DNA of 64,000 nucleotides from Microthrixaceae bacterium (GCA_023957995.1 JAMLGK010000006.1:62001-126000), one strand, 5' to 3'; positions 1-8,280 are shown, counted from the first letter of the stretch. Notes: generated from the sequence alone by a model not told the origin. Numbers and translations: made by a program.

Positions 1-33
1 GTCGCAGCCGTTCACCTCGAGCGAGATCGCCAT
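1..33 (-). CDS. Start of a leftward gene cut by the window edge
   Basis: An ATG on the minus strand at 33 opens eleven codons, MAISLEVNGCD, that run off the window. The pattern of a short strand followed by VNG resembles the N-terminus of 2Fe-2S small subunits of the xanthine/CO dehydrogenase family, but eleven residues cannot establish this. A GTG at position 66 in the same frame is an alternative start. It would be divergent from the lipoprotein gene that begins at 135. Function is unknown. Confidence 0.3.
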   Translation of the reverse strand, partial: MAISLEVNGCD

Positions 34-122
34 GGCAAGAGTGTGCCCCTGCCCCTGCGGCTCCACCAATGTGACACAACGCGTGTGCCCCAGCGCGACT
101 CGGGAAACCCCGGCGACCAAGG

Positions 123-128
123 TACGGT
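123..128 (+). promoter_or_regulatory. -10 hexamer TACGGT of a leaderless gene
   Basis: TACGGT ends 6 nt before the GTG at 135. The spacing puts the transcription start at the start codon, so the mRNA is probably leaderless. There is no Shine-Dalgarno sequence. Confidence 0.55.
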
Positions 129-134
129 CGTCGC

Positions 135-1040
135 GTGGAAAGTGGCGCGGCAGAACCGAACAACCGACCGATCCTCACCCGCAGACACCTGCTGCTGGGG
201 GGCGCCTCACTGGCGGTCGTGCCCGTGGTCGCGGCCTGCACCACGAGCAGCGACCCGACCGTTCCCGAGGCTGCGCAGGCCAGCAGCTCCCTGCTGGGCG
301 CCTTCCCGCCGGGCGACCCGTTCATACCGGCAGGCGTTTCCACACGGCTGGCCTACATGATCCTCGATTCCGAGGGGGTACCCCTCTCGGAGATCCCCGG
401 CGAGGTCACCTTCACCGTCTCCAAGGACGGCACCAGGATCGCCGAGCAGAACGTCGCACCCCGTTCTGAGGGCATACCCCGCGCCTACCTTCCCCTGGTC
501 CAGACCTTCGACGAAGAGGGCATCTACGACATCGGCGCCACCTTCGAGGGCGAGGAGATGGTGAGCCAGTTGCAGGTGTTCTCACCATCGGAGGTCGTCT
601 CGCCGGTGGTCGGCCAGCAGTTGCCTGCGAAGTTCACCGCGACCGAGGACAACCCCGGCGACGTGGATCCCATCTGCACTCTGGTACCCCCGTGCCCCTT
701 CCACACCGTCAACCTCGAGGACGTGGTGGGAACCGGCAAACCGATCGTGTTGCTCGTGGCCACGCCCGCCTTCTGCCAGACGGCGTTCTGCGGACCGACG
801 CTCGGCAACCTCATCGACCTCGCCGATGGCCGCGACGATCTGATCGTGATCCATTCCGAGGTGTACCTGTCGGCCAAGCAGGCCCAGGACGACCTCGCGA
901 CGGCGCCATTGGCGCCGGTGCCGGCCGACTACGGACTGAACATCGAGCCGGTGCTCTACGTCACCGACGACGCCGGTGTGATCACCGCACGGGCCGACGC
1001 CGTCGTCGATCGCAGCGAGATGGCAGAACTGATCAACTGA
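135..1040 (+). CDS. Tat-exported thioredoxin-like lipoprotein
   Basis: This 301-residue protein begins with a twin-arginine signal (RRHLLL, residues 16-21), a hydrophobic stretch and a lipobox ending at Cys35, so it is probably exported folded and lipid-anchored. Residues about 60-160 look like an immunoglobulin-like beta region. The C-terminal third (from HTVNLEDV) resembles the thioredoxin/redoxin fold: a beta strand, then FCQTAFC, then a late strand PVLYVTDDAGVI. The cysteine pair is CX4C rather than the CX2C of thioredoxin or the CX3C of SCO1, so redox activity is uncertain. The GTG start is supported by the -10 hexamer at 123-128. It is convergent with the Fe-S carrier gene. Confidence 0.7.
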   Translation: MESGAAEPNNRPILTRRHLLLGGASLAVVPVVAACTTSSDPTVPEAAQASSSLLGAFPPGDPFIPAGVSTRLAYMILDSEGVPLSEIPGEVTFTVSKDGTRIAEQNVAPRSEGIPRAYLPLVQTFDEEGIYDIGATFEGEEMVSQLQVFSPSEVVSPVVGQQLPAKFTATEDNPGDVDPICTLVPPCPFHTVNLEDVVGTGKPIVLLVATPAFCQTAFCGPTLGNLIDLADGRDDLIVIHSEVYLSAKQAQDDLATAPLAPVPADYGLNIEPVLYVTDDAGVITARADAVVDRSEMAELIN

Positions 1041-1094
1041 TCAACCGACCGGTTGGCCCTCAGCCCTCGCGGCCTCCGGGTCCGGTTCGTTTGC

Positions 1095-1415
1095 TCAGCT
1101 GAAGGACTGGCCGCACCCGCAGGTGCGCTGAGCGTTCGGGTTGGTGATCGAGAAGCCGGACTGGTCCAGACCATCGGCGTAGTCGAGCGTGGCGCCTTCG
1201 AGCAGCTGGGCGCTCGAGGGGTCGACGACAACCTTCACATCGCCGTGGGTGGTCGAGAGATCCTCGTCGGACACCTCGGAGTCGAAGAACATGTCGTAGG
1301 AGAAGCCCGAGCACCCGCCCGGACGAACCGCGACGCGCAGGGCGAGTTCGGGCTCACCCTCGGCCGCGATCAGCTTGCCCACCTTCTCTGCTGCAGCTTC
1401 GGTCATGGTGATCAT
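1095..1415 (-). CDS. erpA: A-type iron-sulfur cluster carrier (HesB/IscA/ErpA family)
   Basis: At 106 residues it has the usual length of A-type carriers, which receive and deliver Fe-S clusters to apoproteins in the cytoplasm. The three invariant cysteines are visible: one in GGCSGF near residue 35 and two in TCGCG at the C-terminus. The start MITMTEAAAEKV fits the family; an ATG three codons later is an alternative. A purine-rich AAAGGA lies upstream. The next gene upstream on the same strand encodes a SufR-like regulator, suggesting Fe-S control. ErpA, IscA and SufA cannot be separated from sequence alone. Confidence 0.9.
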   Translation of the reverse strand: MITMTEAAAEKVGKLIAAEGEPELALRVAVRPGGCSGFSYDMFFDSEVSDEDLSTTHGDVKVVVDPSSAQLLEGATLDYADGLDQSGFSITNPNAQRTCGCGQSFS

Positions 1416-1596
1416 TGCGGACGTCCTTTCCGAGACGATCCAGACTGTCTTGATCGGATCCCGGCCGTTCCCGGATCGGGTGCTGGCCTGTACAGATCCT
1501 GGCTCTCCGGTCGTCGGTGACCGTCAGCGCTGATTGTAACGGTATTCGCCGTGACAATACAGAGCGCGCCGCGGGACCCCGCCCTTGCCCGACGGC

Positions 1597-2292
1597 TCAC
1601 AGTGAAGTGCCGGTGGCAACCATGTCAGCACGGCAGGGAGTACGTGCGGACAGGTCACAGAAGCTCTCCACCACCGCACCGCCGAGTTCCTCGGCAAACC
1701 CCTCCATCAGACCTCGGTGCAGAGAACACACCACCTGGGGCTGGCTCCTGGCCAGATCCGCGAAGGGGCAGTGCCCGAACCCCACCGTTGTGCGGTCACC
1801 CTCGGTGGCCGTCGCGGGGTCGAACCCGAGTTGGTCGAGCATCTCCACGGTGCAATCGGTGCAGGACCTGTCGGGAGCCACACGATGTGCCATGGCCCGA
1901 CCCGCGTCACGTCCCGCCTCGAGCACCGTGGCGGTCTCCGCGGCACTGTCCACGGCCACCTGGAGCAGCATCTCCGAGAGCATCGGATAGACGGGGGGTT
2001 CGAGTCCCAGACTCGGTGCGTCCCTTGCAGGCTCGTAGAGCTTCTGGGGTCGACCCACCCCACCCGAGGCGTCCGGGCGCGACTCCAGCAGTCCCACCTC
2101 CCGCAGCCGTTCCAGGTGTGGACGCACGGTGTTGAGGTGCAGACCGAGACTCTCGGCAACGTCGGCGGTCGACAGGGGCCGGGGCGAACGCGCCAACTCC
2201 AGGTAGATCGCGTAGCGGGTGTTGTCACCCAGTGCCTTGAGGAGGTCGAGCCTCCTGGCTGGTCCCGGTTCCTCGACCGGTCGCTCCTCCAT
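1597..2292 (-). CDS. SufR-like winged-helix Fe-S transcriptional regulator (COG2345)
   Basis: A DNA-binding regulator of 231 residues. The N-terminal winged helix is clear: ALGDNTRYAIYLELA, then LSTADVAESLGLHLNTVRPHLERLREVGLLE and a wing with GVGRPQKLY. The C-terminal half carries cysteines (SCTDC, GHCPF, VVCSLH, SFCDL, TPCR) that in SufR-type proteins bind an Fe-S cluster. In cyanobacteria and mycobacteria such proteins repress suf genes; here the neighbour is an A-type carrier. I chose ATG 2292 because TATGCT ends 6 nt upstream on the minus strand; a TTG at 2316 would add eight residues but has no signal. Divergent from mrp. The exact regulon is an inference. Confidence 0.8.
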   Translation of the reverse strand: MEERPVEEPGPARRLDLLKALGDNTRYAIYLELARSPRPLSTADVAESLGLHLNTVRPHLERLREVGLLESRPDASGGVGRPQKLYEPARDAPSLGLEPPVYPMLSEMLLQVAVDSAAETATVLEAGRDAGRAMAHRVAPDRSCTDCTVEMLDQLGFDPATATEGDRTTVGFGHCPFADLARSQPQVVCSLHRGLMEGFAEELGGAVVESFCDLSARTPCRADMVATGTSL

Positions 2293-2298
2293 CCAACG

Positions 2299-2304
2299 AG
2301 CATA
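2299..2304 (-). promoter_or_regulatory. -10 hexamer TATGCT of the SufR-like gene
   Basis: Read on the minus strand, TATGCT is followed by 6 nt and the ATG at 2292. This fits leaderless transcription and decides the start. Confidence 0.5.
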
Positions 2305-2346
2305 CCTGAGTGACAATAAACACGGCTACAACCGTTTCTATTCGGG

Positions 2347-2352
2347 TAGACT
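2347..2352 (+). promoter_or_regulatory. -10 hexamer TAGACT of leaderless mrp
   Basis: TAGACT is followed by 6 nt (CGGACC) and the mrp ATG at 2359. The intergenic region to the divergent regulator gene is only about 65 bp, so both promoters share it. Confidence 0.55.
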
Positions 2353-2358
2353 CGGACC

Positions 2359-3567
2359 ATGGAGTCCGGACCCGATGACGCTACCCAGCAAGCTGCCCAA
2401 CCCCCGACGGCAGCGCCGGTTCCGGAGGAAGACATCCTGGGGATCCTCGGGGGGGTCATGGACCCCGAACTCGGTAGTGACATCGTCTCGTTGGGAATGG
2501 TCCGGGGGGTATCGGTCGATCCCGCGGGAGCCGTCACCGTCCGGGTCGCACTCACCACCAGCGGTTGTCCTCTGCGAGCGGAGATCCAACGTGACGTCCG
2601 CGCGCGGGTGGGCGCCCTGCCCGGAGTCTCCTCGGTCAAGATCGACTGGTCGGAGCTCACCGCGCAGGAGAAGGCCACGACCATGGAGCGGGCCCGTCTG
2701 GCGATTGCGCAACGGCCCGAGGACACCAGCGTTGCTGCCACCACCAAGGTGCTGCTCGTCGCCTCCGGAAAGGGTGGCGTGGGCAAGTCCTCGGTGACCG
2801 TGAACCTCGGCATCGCTCTCGCCCAACGCGGGATGTCAGTCGGAATCCTCGACGCAGACATCTGGGGCTTCTCGGTGCCACGCATGCTCGGTGTGTCCGA
2901 CCGGCTCGAAGCCGACGCCGAGGGGAGGATCCAGCCCCAGCAGATCGCCGTCGGAGAGGGCCGGATCGAGGTGGTGTCGATGGGTCTGCTCGTGGAACAG
3001 GAGGAGTCGGCGCTCATGTGGCGCGGCCTCATCCTCAACCGGGCGGTACGCCACTTCCTCGAGGACGTCGCCTGGTCGGACCTCGACTACCTCCTCGTCG
3101 ACATGCCACCGGGAACCGGCGATGTGCAGATGGGTCTCGCCAAGATGCTCCCCCGCGCGGAGATGTTGATCGTCACGACCCCGTCGCTGGCGGCACAGCG
3201 CGTCGCCACCAGGGCGGTCGACATGGGCCGCAAGAACTTCCTGCACATGGCGGGTGTGATCGAGAACATGAGCGCCTACGTGGACCCGCAGGGCCACCGC
3301 CATGAGATCTTCGGCGCAGGTGGCGGCGAGCGGTTGAGTTCGGAGACCGGCATCCCACTGCTCGCCCGGATCCCCATCGAACCCGAGGTGGCCAAGGGCG
3401 GCGACAGCGGCTCGCCGGCCGCGCTGGGCGACGGACCCGCCGCAGAGGCGTTCGACGACCTCGCCACAGAGGTGTTGCGGGTCAGCCCGCCGATGGACCT
3501 CGCGGGTTGTTCGGCACGGCTGATGGACTCGATGGAACAAGCCCTGGCCGAAGCGGCCGAGGTCTGA
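2359..3567 (+). CDS. mrp: Mrp/ApbC-type P-loop ATPase, Fe-S cluster carrier
   Basis: 402 residues. The N-terminus (about 20-105) is a MIP18/DUF59 domain with GGVMDPELGSDIVSLGMV and TTSGCPLR. The Mrp ATPase follows with a deviant Walker A, GKGGVGKSS, and the switch motif VDMPPGTGD. Mrp proteins bind and transfer Fe-S clusters. The CxxC after ENMS found in many bacterial Mrp proteins is absent (ENMSAYVDPQGH); I recall a similar loss in mycobacterial Mrp, so this is probably a lineage trait. Next to the Fe-S carrier and SufR-like genes it forms an Fe-S group. Leaderless start. Confidence 0.93.
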   Translation: MESGPDDATQQAAQPPTAAPVPEEDILGILGGVMDPELGSDIVSLGMVRGVSVDPAGAVTVRVALTTSGCPLRAEIQRDVRARVGALPGVSSVKIDWSELTAQEKATTMERARLAIAQRPEDTSVAATTKVLLVASGKGGVGKSSVTVNLGIALAQRGMSVGILDADIWGFSVPRMLGVSDRLEADAEGRIQPQQIAVGEGRIEVVSMGLLVEQEESALMWRGLILNRAVRHFLEDVAWSDLDYLLVDMPPGTGDVQMGLAKMLPRAEMLIVTTPSLAAQRVATRAVDMGRKNFLHMAGVIENMSAYVDPQGHRHEIFGAGGGERLSSETGIPLLARIPIEPEVAKGGDSGSPAALGDGPAAEAFDDLATEVLRVSPPMDLAGCSARLMDSMEQALAEAAEV

Positions 3568-3616
3568 TCGCCCGCTTCACCTCACCACCTCCACCGGGCG
3601 GCGACAGATCGACCGC

Positions 3617-3874
3617 TCAGGCGGTCTCGAGCTTCATTCGACGCTCCGACTCGTTGAGCCCACCCCAGATGCCGTGCGGCTCACGGATCTCGAGTGAGTA
3701 CTCGAGACACTCCGAGCGAACCACGCAATCGGTGCAGATCTCCTTGGCCCGTCTCTCGCGCTCGAGCCGGTCGGCCTTGCGTTCGAACTGCGGCGGCGGG
3801 AAGAACACCGCTGCCTGCGGTCCGCGGCACGCCGCTCGGATCTGCCACATTTCTGGCGAAGGTTGTGCGCTCAC
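3617..3874 (-). CDS. whiB: WhiB-family Fe-S transcription factor
   Basis: 85 residues with all the family hallmarks: AAC near residue 16, then CTDCVVRSEC giving the CX2CX5C set for a 4Fe-4S cluster, followed by GIWGGL and a basic tail ESERRMK. WhiB proteins are actinobacterial regulators that partner primary sigma factors and sense redox or NO. The GTG start has AAGGGGGG about 5 nt upstream. The 240 bp upstream (3875-4116) hold no gene and are likely its promoter and leader, though I see no unambiguous -35/-10 pair. Which WhiB subgroup it belongs to I cannot say. Confidence 0.95.
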   Translation of the reverse strand: MSAQPSPEMWQIRAACRGPQAAVFFPPPQFERKADRLERERRAKEICTDCVVRSECLEYSLEIREPHGIWGGLNESERRMKLETA

Positions 3875-4116
3875 AAAGGCCCCCCTTAGAGCGTCAGCGA
3901 TTGGTTACCCGATTCACGAGGCGGTATCTCGCTTCCTCGGCAAAGCCTCGGAAACACCCCGCTGTCACATTTGAGGACCGACCGTTCGGCTGATCCCCGT
4001 GGAGCATGCGCTGAATATGTTTCCCGGACGGCCGGTGCCCCGGACCCCCCGGTCGTGGCTGGCACCATAGGGCCAGCTACGGAATCCATACAAGGATCAG
4101 TTTGTAGACGTCGCGC

Positions 4117-5442
4117 TCACTCGCGCGAGCGCCCCCTCATCTCGCGGTGATCCCTGGCGGCGCCCTCGATGGGTTCCACCTCCAGGGTCAGACCGTCGAT
4201 CTCCGCCACCCGCACGGGGTCGTCCTGCGGAATCGGCGTGGCCCGATTGGTTCGGGCACGCCAGAGCGCCCCTCGGATACGAACCGTGCCGTCGGGGTCC
4301 ACCGCGGTCGCTGCGGTGCCCTCTTCGCCGAGCATCCACTCGCGACCGATCGTGGGAGTGGCGAAGCGGGCGCGGACCATCGAGGGCATCCCCGAGAACA
4401 TCGCAACCGCCATGCCCGCCACGCCCGCCAACAGAGCCAACCAGGTCGGACGGAACTCGGTGAACAGGAACAACGACCCCACCGTGACCGCGACCGCGCC
4501 GATGACGGTCCACGCACGGGGTACCCCGGACTGCACGTCCACAGCGAAGGCCAGTATCGACAGCACCACCAGCACGAGCGCCCAGGTGTTGAACGGGAGC
4601 GCCGCCACGCCGTAGGCGGCCAGCACCAACGATCCGGCTCCCACCACACCGGCTATGCCCACCCCGGCGGTGAAGAACTCGAACAGCAGCAGACCCAGAC
4701 CGATCACCAGCAGAAGGTAGGCCACCGACGGGCTCGCCACCGTGTGCATGATCTGGGTGCCGATCGGCAGCTTCGAGAACCGCACCAGCGCCACGGGCGC
4801 CCTGGCACGCTCGCCGTCCTCGTCGGTGATCTCGCTGCGCACACCATCGATGTTCACGATGTGTTCGCGCACGATCGGTGCGAAGCGGTCGACGAGGCCG
4901 GCATCGACCGCGGCCTGGCCCTCGAACGTGCGGTCGATCGCCACCGCTCGGTCTCCCCCGTACAGCTCGCCGAACTCGTCGACCGGCAGTCGCTGTGCAC
5001 CGACGTCGCCGACCTTCGCACCCGGAGCGATGCCCGAGGAGTCGGCCACCGCCACCAGTTCGGCCGCGCCACCCAGCGCCACCGATCCGGTCGGGCCGAT
5101 CCACACCGTCACAGGGACCGACGACGATTCGATCACCCGCGCCACCTCGGCGAGGCGCCCGTCGGACACCGCGGACCCCTGGCTGTCGAGCTGCAGCACG
5201 ACCGCCTCCACGTCACCTGAATCATCGGCGGCGGTGATCGAGTCGACGATGTTGGTCGCCTCGATCTCATCGATCAGCCCATCCACCGCCACCACGTCCA
5301 CACAACCGTCATCGGCACAGGTCTGCGGTGCGTCCCCATCCTGGGCCGAAGCGGCCGGGCCGAGGAGCAGCACCCCGACCACGACCACGAGCAGACACCA
5401 CAACGTTCTGGCGACGATGCGGCTGGTGGCAGACTTGCCCAC
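4117..5442 (-). CDS. NfeD-like membrane protein with serine-less protease domain
   Basis: 441 residues: a signal/anchor (LLVVVVGVLLLGPAASA), a ClpP/S49-like extracytoplasmic domain, about four membrane segments (LLLVIGLGLLLFEFF, IAGVVGAGSLVLAAYGVA, WALVLVVLSILAF, AVAVTVGSLFLF) and a C-terminal OB-fold NfeD domain (EGTAATAVDPDGTVRIRG). In active relatives the nucleophile sits in a motif like ASAG after VxPxG; here the corresponding stretch reads GPTGSVALGGAAE with Gly in that place, so proteolysis is unlikely. GTG 5442 was chosen because AGGAGA lies 7 nt upstream. It precedes whiB on the same strand and is divergent from the ATPase pair. Confidence 0.82.
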   Translation of the reverse strand: MGKSATSRIVARTLWCLLVVVVGVLLLGPAASAQDGDAPQTCADDGCVDVVAVDGLIDEIEATNIVDSITAADDSGDVEAVVLQLDSQGSAVSDGRLAEVARVIESSSVPVTVWIGPTGSVALGGAAELVAVADSSGIAPGAKVGDVGAQRLPVDEFGELYGGDRAVAIDRTFEGQAAVDAGLVDRFAPIVREHIVNIDGVRSEITDEDGERARAPVALVRFSKLPIGTQIMHTVASPSVAYLLLVIGLGLLLFEFFTAGVGIAGVVGAGSLVLAAYGVAALPFNTWALVLVVLSILAFAVDVQSGVPRAWTVIGAVAVTVGSLFLFTEFRPTWLALLAGVAGMAVAMFSGMPSMVRARFATPTIGREWMLGEEGTAATAVDPDGTVRIRGALWRARTNRATPIPQDDPVRVAEIDGLTLEVEPIEGAARDHREMRGRSRE

Positions 5443-5546
5443 GTGAGGTTCTCCTGTACACGGTTGCCCGGTCGCGCACACCCTGTGCTGCGATCGTCGT
5501 TGAACGGTTGCGGCCCTACCCGAGCGACGCTGCGGGGGTTCGGAAT

Positions 5547-6515
5547 TTGAAGCCGGCCGACTTCTTCGGTGAGTCCGGCCTGATAATCGTCGCCGGGAAG
5601 GGCGGCGTGGGCAAAACGGCGGTCACATCCGCCATGGCCGTGGCCGCCTCGCTGGAGGGCCTGCGAACCCTCGTGGTGGAGATCGAGGGCAAGGACGCGA
5701 TGGCCTCGATGTTCGACACGGGCTCGCTGGACTATGCCGAACTCGAACTGGTGCGCACCGCCGAGGCTCATGCAGGGGTTCGGGCCCGAACCCTCACCCC
5801 GGACGACGCGCTGCTGGACTACCTGGCCGACCGCGGCCTCAAGCGGATCTCCAACCGCCTCGTGTCGTCGGGGCTGCTCGACATCATCGCAACCGCGGTG
5901 CCCGGGATCCGCGACATCCTGGTGTTGGGAAAGGTGAAGCAGATAGAACGCGCGGGTGGCCAGGACCTGATCATCCTCGACGCACCGGCCGCGGGTCACG
6001 CGATCAGCTTCCTGCGCTCGGCCAGCGGACTGGCCGATGCCGTGCGGGCCGGTCCCATCAACACCCAGGCCCATGACGTCCTCGAGCTACTGGCCGACCC
6101 CGCACGCTGTCGGGTGGTGCTGGTGACCCTGCCCGAGGAGACCCCGGTCAACGAGTTGATCGAGACCGCCTACAGCCTCGAGGACGACGTCGGGGTGGCT
6201 CTCGGACCTGTCGTGGTCAACGGAGTGCTGCCCGAGCTATCGGGGCTGGCCGTCGATCCCGAGGAGGCTGCCCGGGCAGCCGACACGCACCTGCTCGAAG
6301 GCGAGGCCGACCTGTTGCGACGCTCGTCGGAGTTCCGCTCGGCGCGTCGGTCGATCCAGGACACCCAACTGCAACGGATGGCCGAAGAGCTACCGCTTCC
6401 GCAGATCCATCTGCCCCACCTGTTCACCAGCACCCTGGGGCGGAACGAACTGGAGTCGTTGGCCGGATCCGTACTCGACGGAATCTCCGCCCTGGAAGCA
6501 GGTGGCGGCGCATGA
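5547..6515 (+). CDS. ArsA/Get3-like ATPase, first of a pair
   Basis: 322 residues with a deviant Walker A GKGGVGKT near residue 17, including the signature lysine that crosses the dimer interface, and LIILDAPAAGHA as Walker B/switch region. The family drives arsenite export (ArsA) or tail-anchored protein targeting (Get3); actinobacteria have such pairs of unknown substrate, for example the mycobacterial Rv3679-Rv3680 as I recall them. The start is probably TTG 5547, with GGGGG 8 nt upstream; no ATG or GTG precedes the P-loop in this frame nearby. Its stop overlaps the start of the second ATPase (ATGA), so the two are translationally coupled. Confidence 0.85.
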   Translation: MKPADFFGESGLIIVAGKGGVGKTAVTSAMAVAASLEGLRTLVVEIEGKDAMASMFDTGSLDYAELELVRTAEAHAGVRARTLTPDDALLDYLADRGLKRISNRLVSSGLLDIIATAVPGIRDILVLGKVKQIERAGGQDLIILDAPAAGHAISFLRSASGLADAVRAGPINTQAHDVLELLADPARCRVVLVTLPEETPVNELIETAYSLEDDVGVALGPVVVNGVLPELSGLAVDPEEAARAADTHLLEGEADLLRRSSEFRSARRSIQDTQLQRMAEELPLPQIHLPHLFTSTLGRNELESLAGSVLDGISALEAGGGA

Positions 6516-7618
6516 GCTCCCTCGCCACCGTGGTCACCAATGCCGAGGTCGTCATCTGCTGCGGCTCCGGTGGTGTGGGCAAGACGACCACCGCGGCGGT
6601 GCTGGCCCTCGAGGCGGCCCGTCGTGGGCGCCGATCGGTGGTCGTCACCATCGATCCCGCACGGCGGCTGGCCGACGCTCTCGGACTCGAGGGACTCACC
6701 AACGAACCCCGGGCGATCGAGGCCGACCTCGACGGTGACATGTACGCACTGATGCTCGACACCAAGAGCACCTTCGACGGCCTGGTGCGCCGCTACTCCT
6801 CGGACCCCGACCAGGCCGAGCGCATCCTCACCAACCGCTTCTACGACAACATCTCCTCCGCGCTGTCGGGCACCCAGGAGTACATGGCTTCGGAGAAGCT
6901 CTACGAGCTCGCGCGCGAGGGGGACTGGGACCTCGTGGTGGTCGACACGCCTCCCACCCGACATGCACTCGACTTCCTCGACGCTCCACAGCGGCTGGCG
7001 ACGTTCCTGGATCACAGGTTGTACCGGATCCTGATGACACCGACCCGTGGAATCGTCAAGGCCGTGAACGTGGCCGCGCAGACGGTCGTGCGGAGCCTCT
7101 CCAAGGTGGTCGGTGGTGAGGTCGTGGCCGACGCCATCGCTTTCTTTCAGGCCTTCGAGGGCATGGAAGGGGGTTTCAAGGAACGCGCTGCCGCTGTCGA
7201 CGAGCTCCTGCGGTCCGACGAAACGGCGTTCGTGCTGGTTGCCTCGCCCAAGGCGGACACGGTGGCCGAAGCCGGATACTTCGCGGAGCAACTGGACCAA
7301 CAGGGAATCGATGTGAGGGCCCTGGTGGTGAACCGGATGCAGCCCACCTTCGGGGCGGAGACCGCCGGTGGCGAAGTCACCACCGCAGCCACCGCACGGG
7401 CACGGGCGACCACCCTCGAGGGAACCGCCATCGGCGAGCACTACCGCGCACTTGCCGATGCACTGCAGGTGGCCGAGGGCGACGAGGTCCACCTGGCGGG
7501 CCTCGCCGGCCAGGTGGACCCTGCACCGGTCGTGCGGGTGCCGGTCCAGCCCTTCGAGGTGAACGACCTGGAGGGACTCGCTGCCATCGGTGCGCTGTTG
7601 ATGGTCGAGGACGACTGA
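6512..7618 (+). CDS. ArsA/Get3-like ATPase, second of a pair
   Basis: 368 residues. The P-loop is GSGGVGKTTT near residue 18, so the signature lysine of the deviant Walker A is replaced by Ser, unlike the first paralogue. Further motifs: TIDPARRLADALG and VVVDTPPTRHALDFLD. The two coupled genes probably make a heteromeric ATPase in which the two active sites differ. The middle region (LMTPTRGIVKAVNVAAQTVVRSLSKVVG) is hydrophobic and may be the helical client-binding domain; I infer this from Get3. The ATG overlaps the upstream TGA. Confidence 0.85.
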   Translation: MSSLATVVTNAEVVICCGSGGVGKTTTAAVLALEAARRGRRSVVVTIDPARRLADALGLEGLTNEPRAIEADLDGDMYALMLDTKSTFDGLVRRYSSDPDQAERILTNRFYDNISSALSGTQEYMASEKLYELAREGDWDLVVVDTPPTRHALDFLDAPQRLATFLDHRLYRILMTPTRGIVKAVNVAAQTVVRSLSKVVGGEVVADAIAFFQAFEGMEGGFKERAAAVDELLRSDETAFVLVASPKADTVAEAGYFAEQLDQQGIDVRALVVNRMQPTFGAETAGGEVTTAATARARATTLEGTAIGEHYRALADALQVAEGDEVHLAGLAGQVDPAPVVRVPVQPFEVNDLEGLAAIGALLMVEDD

Positions 7619-7673
7619 GCCCGATGGCCGAGGACCGCTGAGCAACGGTTCTGTTCGAAGCGTCCGTGCAGGG

Positions 7674-7679
7674 TAACTT
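7674..7679 (+). promoter_or_regulatory. -10 hexamer TAACTT of leaderless receiver gene
   Basis: TAACTT is followed by 7 nt and GTG 7687. It lies within a longer open frame that starts at 7666, so it argues for the shorter protein. Confidence 0.5.
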
Positions 7680-7686
7680 CACCTGC

Positions 7687-8082
7687 GTGAACGCCCGGCC
7701 CGACACCCTGGTCCTCGTTGCCACCGATTCCGATGGGGTATTCGACGACATCGACGCCGCCATCGCGGACGAACACACCTCGCTCCAGCGCGTGAACGCC
7801 GGCTCGGACGTACGTGGGGCCGTGCTGGCAACCGACCCCGACCTCGTGATCTGTGACCTGCAGATCGGCAACATGGGCGGGGTTGCGACCGCGCTCGACC
7901 TCCGACTCGAAGAAGGCGCTGGGCGCCTCGAGGCCAGGCCCATCATGCTGCTCCTCGACCGCGAGGCCGACGAGTTCATCGCCAGGCGATCCGGTGCGGA
8001 TGCCTGGTTGACCAAGCCCCTCGAATCGCTGGACATCCGTCGGACCGTCTCCAGCCTGGTGGGCGACTCCTCCCGCGTCTGA
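7687..8082 (+). CDS. Single-domain response-regulator receiver
   Basis: 131 residues with a receiver-domain pattern: strand LVLVATDSD, the phosphoacceptor-like Asp in LVICDLQIGNMGG, and the conserved Lys in DAWLTKPLESLDIRR. There is no output domain. The acidic pair normally at the end of strand 1 is altered (ATDSD), so phosphorylation capacity is not certain. No histidine kinase is nearby. It follows the ATPase pair by about 70 bp but has its own -10, hence a separate transcription unit. Partner unknown. Confidence 0.75.
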   Translation: MNARPDTLVLVATDSDGVFDDIDAAIADEHTSLQRVNAGSDVRGAVLATDPDLVICDLQIGNMGGVATALDLRLEEGAGRLEARPIMLLLDREADEFIARRSGADAWLTKPLESLDIRRTVSSLVGDSSRV

Positions 8083-8157
8083 GCACACACGAGCGGCTGC
8101 ACACGCACTACCCGCCACAGCCGGATCCCCGGCTTCGACCTCAGGTGGTCGGTTCTG

Positions 8158-8163
8158 TACGAT
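8158..8163 (+). promoter_or_regulatory. -10 hexamer TACGAT of tRNA-Pro
   Basis: TACGAT ends 10 nt before the mature 5' end of tRNA-Pro, so the primary transcript would carry only a few extra nucleotides. Confidence 0.5.
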
Positions 8164-8173
8164 GGCCCGGCCA

Positions 8174-8250
8174 CGGGTGGTGGCGCAGTTTGGCAGCGCG
8201 CCTCGTTCGGGACGAGGAGGCCGGGAGTTCAAATCTCCCCCACCCGACCA
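8174..8250 (+). tRNA. tRNA-Pro (anticodon CGG)
   Basis: A 77-nt cloverleaf with encoded CCA. The acceptor stem pairs CGGGTGG with CCACCCG, the D arm reads GCGCAGTTTGGCAGCGC, the anticodon stem CCTCG/CGAGG holds the loop TTCGGGA (anticodon CGG), and the T arm is GGGAG-TTCAAAT-CTCCC. It reads CCG codons, which are frequent in this high-GC window. Confidence 0.97.
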
Positions 8251-8253
8251 CAG

Positions 8254-8280
8254 AAACCGACGGTAATCGACGGTCGGTTT
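8254..8280 (+). terminator. Hairpin 3' of tRNA-Pro
   Basis: AAACCGAC (8254-8261) pairs perfectly with GTCGGTTT (8273-8280) around an 11-nt loop. Only three T follow the G-C part, so it is a weak intrinsic terminator at best. Confidence 0.5.

Noticed and set aside
6170..7645. A 491-codon minus-strand frame opposite the second ATPase
   Set aside because: Shadow frame; the plus strand carries the conserved ATPase with coupled start.
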